52,193 nucleotides of DNA from Phycisphaerales bacterium (GTDB taxonomy: Bacteria > Planctomycetota > Phycisphaerae > Phycisphaerales > UBA1924), in the NCBI GenBank assembly GCA_028284805.1, contig JANQQZ010000172.1, positions 1 to 52,193 on the forward strand, written 5' to 3'. The position numbers and the translations under genes were made by a program. Under the pieces are notes generated by a model. It did not search any database. It was given only the letters and a program-made list of their open reading frames with translations, and had not been told where the DNA came from. This document shows positions 34,519 to 45,100 of this stretch, one piece after another. The number at the start of each line of letters is the position of its first letter. Within the stretch, counting starts at the first letter, position 1.

Positions 34519-35751
34519 ATGAGCCGACGACCGTCCAAGAAGGCAGCTTCCAAGAAGGCGACCACGAAGAAGGCGTCGGGCGCCGAGCCGGTCGAGCCCG
34601 CGGTCGACAGCGGTACGGAGGCGAGCTCCGATCCCAGGCAGCGGGCCAGGCTCGATCGCCTCCGCACCAAGATCGACGAGATCGACCACCAGCTCGTCCG
34701 TCTGCTCAACGATCGGGCCAAGACCGTGGTCCAGGTGGGCAAGCTGAAGCGGGGCTCGGGCATCCCGATCTACGCGCCGCATCGCGAGGCCGAGGTGCTG
34801 GCCCGCGTGCTCGGTCACAACAAGGGCCCCTTGCCCGACCGGAGCGTCGAGGGCGTGTACAAGGAGCTCATGTCGGGCAGCTTCGCGATCGAGCGTCCCC
34901 TCCGGATCGGGTATCTGGGGCCCAAGGGGAGCTTCAGCCATCTCGCGTCGGTGAAGCACTTCGGCACGAGCGTGGACTTCGAAGACCTGCACACGATCGA
35001 CGGCGTTTACACCGAGATCAGGCGTCGGCATGTCGACTACGGGCTCGTCCCCATCGAGAACTCGATCGGAGGGGGCATCGTCGAGGCGCTCGATGCCTTC
35101 GCCGAGCACGCGGGCGAGGTCACGATCTACGCCGAGGCTCAGATCGAGATTCATCACGCGCTGCTGGCCAACTGCGAGCCTTCGGACGTGAAGCGGATCC
35201 ACTCGAAGCCCGAGATTTTCGCCCAGTGCCGGACGTGGCTGGCAACGCAGTACCCCGAGGCGGAGCTGATCCCGGCGGCCTCGAGCAGCCGTGCCGCGGC
35301 GACCGCTTCCGAGGAGGCCAAGACGGCCCAGGCGATCGGGACCGTCCCGGTCGCGGCGGCGATCGGAAACCCCTTGGCAGGTTCGATTTACGGGCTGAGC
35401 ACGCTCTTCGAGAACATCGAGGATCGCCCTGGGAACGTGACACGGTTCCTGGTGCTGAGCCGCCAGAAGGCGCGTAAGTCGGGTGATGACAAGACTTCCA
35501 TCATGTTCAACACCCAGGACAAGCCCGGGGCGCTGGTCGAGGTGCTTCAGGTGTTCAACGAGGCGGGTGTCAACCTGACGCACATCGATAAGCGCCCCAG
35601 CGGTCGGGAGAACTGGCAGTACACGTTCTTCATCGATGCCGAGGGGCACCGGGACGATCGGATCCTGTCGGGTGCGATCCGCGAGGCATCGGCTCATTGC
35701 AAGGATCTGACGGTGCTGGGCAGCTACCCGCGTTCGCGGCGATTGCTCTGA
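34519..35751 (+). CDS. pheA: Bifunctional chorismate mutase / prephenate dehydratase
   Basis: Converts chorismate through prephenate to phenylpyruvate in phenylalanine synthesis. The 410 residues comprise a basic low-complexity leader (KKAASKKATTKKASG), a chorismate mutase domain (about 42-125: RLRTKIDEIDHQLVRLLNDR), and the prephenate dehydratase domain (about 130-310) with IGYLGPKGSFSH, GLVPIENSIGGGIVEALD and the catalytic-loop NVTRFLVLSR. A C-terminal ACT domain (about 325-400: DKPGALVEVLQVFNEAGVNL) holds DKRPS in the position of the ESRP Phe-binding motif, so feedback inhibition is likely. The Lys/Ala leader is unusual for PheA. Confidence 0.96.
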   Translation: MSRRPSKKAASKKATTKKASGAEPVEPAVDSGTEASSDPRQRARLDRLRTKIDEIDHQLVRLLNDRAKTVVQVGKLKRGSGIPIYAPHREAEVLARVLGHNKGPLPDRSVEGVYKELMSGSFAIERPLRIGYLGPKGSFSHLASVKHFGTSVDFEDLHTIDGVYTEIRRRHVDYGLVPIENSIGGGIVEALDAFAEHAGEVTIYAEAQIEIHHALLANCEPSDVKRIHSKPEIFAQCRTWLATQYPEAELIPAASSSRAAATASEEAKTAQAIGTVPVAAAIGNPLAGSIYGLSTLFENIEDRPGNVTRFLVLSRQKARKSGDDKTSIMFNTQDKPGALVEVLQVFNEAGVNLTHIDKRPSGRENWQYTFFIDAEGHRDDRILSGAIREASAHCKDLTVLGSYPRSRRLL

Positions 35752-36180
35752 ATCCGGCTGGCGAGACGCCTGAAAGCCTCTGAATCAGGCGTGTTCCCGC
35801 CCGAGCGGGGATCCGGTGGTGGCACGATCGGCGCACATCGTGGATAATGCCGCGGTCCCGGGTCGGCATCGGCTCGGGGCGGCGGGGTCCGACGCCGGCT
35901 GTGCCAGCCGGTCGTCGGCGCGAGGCGAACGGATCGTCGGGCGCGCTTGAGAGTCGCCCGCGAACCCGGTAGCCTCCGCGGCACCCCTGGGTCCGCGGGC
36001 GGAACGGAAACGCCCGCGCGGCGCAGGGGAGAGCCGGTCCAGAGGAGGTCCCGTTCGCGCGGCGCGGCTGTGCGACGGGCGGATCGTCGGCCCCAGCGGC
36101 CGGCAGGACCGAGGCAGCGGGCTTCGACGGCACGGACGTTCGTCGAGGCCACGCGAGAACACGCGGGACAGGAAGCACCC
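35752..36180 (+). promoter_or_regulatory. 429-base leader between pheA and the LEPR-XLL giant gene
   Basis: Just after pheA there is a perfect 7-base-pair hairpin, ACGCCTG (35766-35772) with CAGGCGT (35786-35792), and a second small GC hairpin; neither has a U-tract. Further on, TGGCACG-4-GCGCA (35820-35834) has the GG/GC spacing of a sigma-54 site but weak -12 match. A sigma-70-like GATAAT lies at 35843-35848. The rest is GC-rich and open in one frame, but I see no protein-like composition. A GGA-containing Shine-Dalgarno (ggacaggaag) precedes ATG 36181. Confidence 0.4.
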
Positions 36181-39100
36181 ATGAGTCGTTCGTCAGACGC
36201 GCGTCGTCCGTATGTCCGCTCCACCCGTTCGATCGTCCGGCGTGCCGCCGAAGGGCTGGCCTCCGCTGCCGGACGCGCCGAGCCCATCGAGCGCGCCAAC
36301 ATCGAGCCCCTCGAGCCCCGCAAGCTGCTCTTCAGCCTGACCATCGACGCCTCCGACGACCCGGACGGAGACGGCATCGGCACCGTCGTCAATCAATTCG
36401 GCTACTTCATCCCCTACCTCGACACCAACATCGAAGAAAACGATGAGCCCAATGCGATCCTCGTCGAGGAGTTCAACGACGAGGACATCGGGCGCTTCAA
36501 CTCGGGCGAGATCTTCGACGGGTCCGACATCTTCTTCAGGTCCAACGGCGCAGTGACCAACATCACCGCACCGACGGGTGGAATGGACGGCGATGTCATC
36601 GAGGAGCTCGCGGTCTTTGATATCGATTCGTTCTTCGGTCAGACCGCGTTCATGTCGTTCGGTGCCCTGATCGACGCTGACGACATCGGTGCGGGATTCC
36701 TGGTCAACACGGGCGTGACCTTCACGACCGGTATTAGCCGAGGCAACGCGGATGTTGGTGCAGACCAAGGTCTCTTCAACGGTCAGATCGACGTTCAACT
36801 GCGGTTCCGCGGGCAGGTGGTCGACACCTGGACGAACGCCGAGCTGCTGGCCCTTGTGGGCGGGCAGCCCGGCTCGAATGACGTTGACATCACGCTGTTC
36901 AGCCGGGGCACGGAGTTCGGGCGCGCGTTCGACGAGATCCGCTTCGTGGGGAATCCGGGCGGTGACCCGCCAGACACCGCTGAGTTCTTCATCGACGATC
37001 TGACCTTCTCGCAGCCCGCGGGGAACGCGATCGAGCTGATCGACGAGCGGGCCTACGGCGTCGAGGCGACCTTCACCGCGCCCGTCGGGGCGACGGTCTC
37101 GTTCTTCGATCTGTACGGGCGCCCGCTCCGCAACACCTTCGAACTGGGCGACCCGGGCACGGGCAGCAATGTCGCGTTCGGTGACTTCGACGACAACGGC
37201 ATCCCCGAGTACAACGACGGTATCGGCTCGATCGTCATCACGGGCACCGACGCCAATTCCAACTTCAGCATGGTCGGGCTCGAGCTCGACGGTTTCGGCA
37301 CGGGCGACGCGCCCGACGACGCGATCGAGACCCAGACGACGTTCGCGGTGACCTACCCCGACGGGCTGAACCTGTTCGACGACTTCGCGGACGTGGGCTT
37401 CGGGTTCCTGCGCGCACCCGAACCGGACGGCGAGGATGTTGCCATCCTGGGTTTGCCGCCGGGCACGGGCACGGTGATCATCGGGTCGCCCTTCGTGCGT
37501 CCGCAGGGCAACTACAACCCGTTCGACGCGGCGCCGAACTCGAGCTTCACCCAGCTCGACTTCCAGATCTCCGACCAGGGCATCTTCGTCAACCAGGCGG
37601 CCGATGGCTCGCCGGTCTCGATCGGGAGCGTCAACACGAGCGCGGCGGTGTTCGGGCTCAGCAACTTCAGCGGCTCGGTGGGGCACTTCTCGAGCGGGTA
37701 CTTCATGGGCTCGATGGCGGTCGCGGGCGACCTCGGGTCGTTCTACAACGCGACAGACGCGGGCACCTGGATCCCGGTCGGCGACAACATCCCCGACGAT
37801 GTCGATGTTGATCTGTTCACGGTCGGCTCGCAGCTGCTCGTCGGGCGCACGCTGGGCGAGTTCGCGGTCGCGGGTCGCAACTTCGTCGACATCACCATCG
37901 ACGGCGACCTGAGCGCCCCGACGGTGGCCCCCGCGGACGACGTGCTGGTCTACAACGAGCGCGAGGTGGTGCTCGGGATCGACCCGGCGAGCGACAATGC
38001 GCTGATCAACTCGTTCATTTCGCAGTTCTCGGCCGACCCCGACAACACGCTCAACCAGCTCCCGCCCGTCTTCGTCAGCTCCTCGCTCGCGACGATCGAG
38101 TCGACGCGTGTGCTCCCGTCGATCTACGGGGACACGAACTTCCGCAACGACACGATCCTGAACGCGGAGTTCATCGGCGGTGCCGCCTCGACGGCGGTGG
38201 TCCGCGGGTCGGTCGGCGCCGCCGACGCGTTCAACATCATCGAAGACGAGGGCGACGTGTACGCCTTCGCGACGGACGGGTCGCGCGAGATCGTCATCGA
38301 GCAGTTGAACATCGCGCCGAGCGGCATCCGGATCCTCGATGCCGACGGGCGGGTGGTCGCCTCAACCCAGATCGATGCGGGAACCGACGCGGGACGGCTT
38401 CTGCGCTTCACCCCCGATGCGCCGGGTGTGTACTACATCTCGGTGCTCGACTCCAACAACGGGCAGCCCAGCCCGCAGGTTTTCTCCAACTACGCCTTCC
38501 TCATCACGGGCATGGCACCGACGACCTTCGGCTCGTACCGAACGGGCCTGGGCAACGGCGGCAACGACGAGAACCCAGTCGCGACGGTCAACACCGCCGA
38601 CGACGTCGCGACCGTCTCCGTGCTCTCGGGCAGTGTGGGCGTGGTGCGTGTGGGCACGGGCTACGTCAACGCGGCGGGCGTCGAGGCCGCACCGTTCGGC
38701 GTGATCAACACCCGGTCGAACGCCGACTCGCTCTTCACTCACTCGGGCTTCACGCTCAGCACGCCCGGCAGCCTGTACTCGTACAACTCGGGCGGCGACA
38801 TCAACGCCGACTTCGACGACGCGCCCAACGCGGTGACCCTGAGCATCGGTCGCGACCTGGGCCAGTTCTACACGGGCCGCTCGCAGGTCGTGGGCGGCGG
38901 TGACGCGAGCTTCGTCTTCATCGAGACCGGCGGTCGTGTCGGGACGATCTTCATCGGCGGCTACCTCGGCGGTGACTCGGACGAGCTCGCGGTCACGGGC
39001 GTCGCGGGGAGCGACGGGCTTCCCTTCTCGGTGCGCACGGGCCTGGACGCCGACCAGTCGGGCGACATCGGGTTCATCACGATCGGCGGGCACGTCGCGG

Positions 39101-42100
39101 GCGATCAGCTCATCATCGATACCAGCGCGACCCCGGGCTCTGTGGTGGGCGGGCTGGCAGTCAGCCAACTCATCGGCAACACCGGCGAGTTCCCGACCGC
39201 CGCGAACGAGCAGGGCTTCTACTTCGGCGACGACGGCCCCATCCTGCTGCTTGGCGACGGCAGCGACATCCGCTTTGTCGACACGCCGCGGATCGACCTG
39301 CTTGAGGGTATCGATGTCACGATCCCGATCCGGACCAACGAGCCCATCGAGCTCATCGACGACGCGGGCGGGCGCGTGCAGATCAGTGTCTCGCTCGAGA
39401 CGGCGGTCCCGCAGAACGTGGGCAGGATCATCATCGTTCCGGTCGAGGGCGCCGAGGGTGTCGCGATCGCGCGGATCGAGGTCAATCTCACCGGCACAGG
39501 CAACGTCGCCGGCGGCACCACCCTGAACATCAACTCGTTCCCCTCGGGCAGCGACGACGACGTGATCTCGATTGGGCGCATCGTGGTCACCGAATCCGAT
39601 GCCGGCAGCCAGATCCTCATCAACGGCGAGACCGAGGTCGACGTGTGGCGGATCGACGCCCCGCAGGGCCTGCTCCGCGTCGAGAACAACACGGAAGGGG
39701 GCGACATCGTCGCCCTCGACACCCAGTCGCTCGACACGATCCGCATCCTCGAGGGCGATCTCGGGCGGACCCAGGTGCCCGAGTACGGGCCTCGCCTCAT
39801 CGGCCCGATTCTCGGGCTCCAGATCGGCGTCAACACCGGTGTGTTCGGCGCGATGGGCGTGGACATCAGCGGCAACGTCGGCGTAACGGCCGACATCCTC
39901 GATCCCGACCTGTTTGGCGGCATCTTCAGGCCCACCAACGACGGCACCGTGCTGGCGGGTGCCGCGTTTGCCGAGGACGTCGGGTTCCCGATCAACGACA
40001 CGCTCAACGGCGTGGTGGTCCGCCAGGGCGGGCTGACGCTCGCCGAGGCGTCCGGCGCCGTGGGCGATGTCATCCTTCAGGGCGGCGATCTGCTGACCGT
40101 GCGTGCGAACTCGGACAACTTGACCGAGCCCGGACGTTTCGACGGCATCATCGGCTCGATCTTCTCGCCCGTGCATATCGACCTGGTCGACGTTGGCCAG
40201 GGCCTGGTCAGCAGCGAGACGGGCACAGGCACGCCCTTCGCCGAGGGCGGCATCTTCGCTCAGGGCTTCATCCGCCGGATCGAGGCGACGGACCCGGGCG
40301 CGTTCATCAACGGCATCATCGCCGCCTCGACCGCGATCGACGCACCCGCCTCCACGATCCAGCCCAACACCGCGGGCATCGACTCGCTGATCGTGAACTC
40401 CAACGGAGGCGGCATCTTCGACTCCGACATCCGGCTCTCCCAGCTCGATGCGTTCTGGGCCGGCTTCCGCCTCGACGGCGACACCACCCTCCGCGGTGCC
40501 GTCCGTGAGCTCACCGTGACCAACGGCGATATCTTCCGGTCCCAGATCAGCACCAATGAACTCTCCATCATGCGTGTCTCGGGAGGCGCCTTCGACGCCT
40601 CGACGCTCGACGTGCGAGGCCGGGTGACCGGGGAGATCTCGGCCGACGAGTTCCGCAACACCACGCTCGACGGCGGGCGGCTGGAGTTCCGTCCCAGCCT
40701 GATCACGGTTGCCGAGGACCTCGAGCGCCTGAGCACCATCAACAACGGCTCCATCAGCGACACGCAGGTGAGCGTCGTGGGTGAGGTGCGAGGGAGCATC
40801 ACCGCTGGCGACATCGTCCGCTCGGCGATCGAGGTCGCCAACACCCTGCGCACGCTCACGATCCGGGGCGACATGCTCGCCAGCGAACTCGTGGTCGGCC
40901 AGCTCATTACCCTAAGCGTTGAAAACAGCATCCGCGTGAGTTCGATCACCGTCTCGGGCCCTCTGGAAACCCTGCGGGTGCAGAACGAGATCGACCGGTC
41001 GGACATCTCGGTCACGGGCCCCAACGGGCGGATCGATCTCATCGAAGTCGTCAACGACCTCGACGCCAACATCAGCAGCTCGGGGCGCATCGGCACCATC
41101 CGTTCGTCCGCGGGCTCGATCGACGGCTCGATCGTGACGACCAACAGCAGCGCCGACATCATGAGCATCGACGCGGCGGTCGACATCCTCGCGACGACCG
41201 ACATCGGGGGGAACCTCGCCGGGATCGAGGCCGGGCGCAACATCGGCGATGCCTCCGACCCGGGCGTGATCCTCGTCCGCGGTAACCTCACCGAGCTCGA
41301 TGTCGAGGACGGGCGTCTGCTCAGCGATCTCCGCGTTGGCGGTAGCGTCACCAGCGAGATCGTCATCGGCGGCGTCACCAACCTGCCCACCGATCCCAAG
41401 GATGCCGACGGCGACATCCTCGTCTTCGGACGCATCGAAGAGATCGACATCACGGGCGACTTCGACGGACGCATCACGAGCGAATCGTCCGGCATCGGCA
41501 CGATCACCATCACCGATGGGTCTCTGCTGACCACGGGTGCCGTGATCGCCAACGACGGCGGTCTGGGCGCCCTGTCGATCATCCGTGGGCACCTGCTCGG
41601 CACCGTCTACGCCGAGCTGACCATCAACCGCATCCTCGTCGACGGTCAGGGCACCGCGTTCGGCGACATCGGCATCAACCCCAACCTGTCTTCGGGTGTG
41701 GGCACGAACACCAACGACCCCAACCGCAACCAGTTGCCGCCCGGCGTCGTCGCGACCCTGGGTGTCGACGGGCCGACCATCGCCTCCGGGCGAGGCATCA
41801 ACACGATCACCGTGACCTCGGGCGACATCTACGAGGCGTTCATCTACGCCCGGACCTCCATCGGGCTGATCGACGTGCGGGCGGGCAACATCACGCTCAA
41901 CGACAACGTGAACACCCGCGACGCCAACGTGATCGCGGCGGGCGACCTGATCCAGAACGTCACGGTCTCGGGCAACGCCCGGAGCGTGCTCCTGCTGGCC
42001 GGCGCGACCAGCTTCGGCGACGACTCGATCTTCTCGATCGGCGACCCGCAGTACGACGACACGGCCGGCGGCACCGACGACACGCTCAAGTCGGGCGTCA

Positions 42101-45100
42101 TCCGCTCGGTCTCGATCGGCGGCGACGCCAGCAACGTCGCCTTCTCAGCCGGCATCACCGCGGGCAACGACGGGCTCTACAACACCTCCGATGCTGGGGA
42201 GCGCAACGTCCTCGGCTTCAGCGTGATCGATCAGGTCACTATCGGCGGCACCCAGACCAACGTGACCTTCAACGCCGACCGCGGGGCTGTGTTCCTGAAC
42301 GGCACGAACGTCCGGGGCTCGAACTTCGGCGCCAGCACGCCCAACGAGGGCGGCCAGCTCGCGAGCCTGGTCGATGCCTTCGCGGGCGGCTCGGTCGACC
42401 TGGGTGCGCTCGGGACCGAGGTACCGCGCAACGGCTCGGCGACCTTCTCGTGGAACGGCACGAGCTTCCGTGTCGAGTGGACTGACCCGACTCCGCCCAC
42501 CCCCGCCGAGGAGGCCGGGCAGGGTGTCATCTGGGACGGCAACGGCACGCTCATCCTCGCCAACACACGCATCGATCAGAGCGTGGTCATCACCGTGCTC
42601 GACGACGACGCCAACGGCGCGACGGCGCTGCCCGAGTTGGTGGACTTCAACATCCGCTCGAACGATGAGGCCTCGATCGGCACGCTCCGGATCCAGGGCG
42701 AGAACGGGCGATCCAAGCTCAGCGGCAACAGCAACATCGTCGTCGACAACTACGTGCAGACGCTCGAGATCGACGACTACGAGGGCACGGGCGGCATCGC
42801 CGTCGGCGAGGACATCGACACGCTCACGGTCGACCGCTTCGCGGGCGGCTCGGTCAGCGCGAACTTCGTCCGGACCACCAACGTCAACCTCAGCCTGGTC
42901 TCGCTCAGCGGGAACGCGCCTCGGTTCGACTACTCCGGCGCGGGCAGCTTCAACGTTGCGCAGAACGCCACCGCGACGGTCAACATCGAGCGCTCGATCA
43001 ACTCCGTCGATATCGACGGGACCGCGAGCCGCTTCCTGTTCCGGGCCGGCGGCAGCCTGACCAGCTTCTCCGCGGGCGAGGTCGAGCGGTCGCGCCTCAG
43101 CGTGTCGAACGTGATCGACTCGATCGACGTCGACGGTGACGTGTTCGACTCGGCCTTCATCGCGGGCGGCGACTTGGGCAGCGACGCGACCGATGGCGAC
43201 GGCACGGCTTCGTCAGAGATCGACCGCGCCACCTCGGGCACGATCAACACCGTCGACATCGGGGGCAACTTCGCGGAGTCTGACCTCGTGGCGGGCTTCC
43301 TGCGCGGGGGTGACGGCTTCTTCGCGACCGCCGACGACGATGGGGCCGCCGGCAACTCGTCCATCGGCACCGTCGAGATCGGCGGCTCGACCGTCGGCTC
43401 CAACGTCAACTCCGAGTCCTACGGGCTCCTGTCGGCCGGCGGCATCGCCCGAGCCACCATCGGCGGCGACGACGCCGAGAGCCGGGGCAACTTCACCGTC
43501 GGCGAGATCGTCGGCGAGCCGATCCCGATCGAGGTCACCAACTTCCGCGTCGTCCAGGACTCCCGCTTCTACACCGCCTTCTTCACCTTCAACCAGAACA
43601 TCAATGAAGTCTCGTTCATCCAGGCCCTGCGCATCCGCGAGATCCGGGACGAAGCCTCCGCGGCGCAGCCTTTCGATCCGAGCGACCCGCTCAGCCTCGT
43701 CGCCCCGACCCCGGGCGTGCCCGGCAGCGGCGACTACTCCGTGACCTACGACGAGGACGAGTTCATCTTCGCGGTGACCTTCAACCGCACCATCACCGAC
43801 CGCGATCTGCTCCCGGTCGTCGACCCCGCCGACCCGGACGGCGTCGTGACCGGCACCCGACAGGACCTGCCGTCACCGGGCGTCTACCGCTTCGAGATCC
43901 TGTCCGACCTCCTGCGCGGGAGCAACGCGCAGGCCAGGCTCGATGGCAACGGCGACGGCTTCGCCGAGCCGGGCGAGAACTTCAGCTTCGATGACATCGT
44001 GGGCGATGCCGGCGATGTTGCGGGCCCGCGTGGGCTCGAGCGTGTCACGCAGACCGGCGCCAACAACAACCGCGTCACGGTCGACTTCTACGACGCGGTC
44101 GATCTTGACCTGGTCCTCGATTCCAACGACACCCCGGACGGCCTGCCCGAGATCAACACGGTCTTCACCCTCGCGGGCGCCCTCGCGGACCACCCGGACC
44201 GCGATCTGGACATCTTCGGCTTCGGCGGCGACAAGGACGTGTACTCGATCACGCTGCAGGCGGGCCAGATCCTCCGCCTGGGCGAGGCCCAGGGCCCGGC
44301 CAACCAGCTCGTCCGCACCCTCTACTTCCAGCCCACCGACGGCAGCGATCCGCTGATCCAGTACAGCGCCTCGGGCATCGAAGAGAGCTACGCCGAGACC
44401 GACCAGACCATCGTGCTCCTCAGCGATGCTGCGGACGCCATCGAGGGTGAGCTGGTCACGGACTCCGACATCCTGATCAAGGAGACCGGCACCTACTACC
44501 TGGTCATCGAGGCCGGAGCGGTTCTCGGCACGCCCTTCATCCCGGGGGCGGTGCCCAACACCGATCCGCAGGCGGGCCAGACCGGCAACTACGCCTTCAC
44601 GGTCGAGATCTTCGACGACGGCGACTCGGGCTTCAACGCCGGCAGCGACGCGGGCAACGGCACCAACGTCGTCAACGCGCCGGACCTCTCGCTCTTCTCC
44701 ACCACCGACCCGACCGACCGAGTTGTCATCGATGACTTCACGTTCCAGCGTCTCGCGGGAGCCGACGGCGTCTTCGGCAACGCCGACGACACGGTCTCCG
44801 GGCAGTCGAGTGACGGCGCCTTGGTCTCGACCCGATCGGGCAACCGCCTGGTGAGCACGATCGAGTCGTCGATCGGGCCCGCGGGCTCGACCGGCCAGCC
44901 GGGCGAGATCTTCGCTGATCTCGACGTCTTCCACCTCAACAACTTCCAGCCGATCACCGCCGGCACGTTCATGACCATCACCGTCAAGCTCGCCGAGTCT
45001 GGCTCGGATCTCGGCTCGGTCAACGAGGCCGACGTTGCCGAGGAGCGTGAGGACCTGTCGCTCGACAACATCATCGGCCGCGACCCGAGCCAGGCCGTGC

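Noticed and set aside
35947-36180. N-terminal extension of the giant protein
   Set aside because: The frame is open but composed of Arg/Gly/Ala-rich noise. The ATG at 36181 has a Shine-Dalgarno and gives the usual distance to the LEPR motif.
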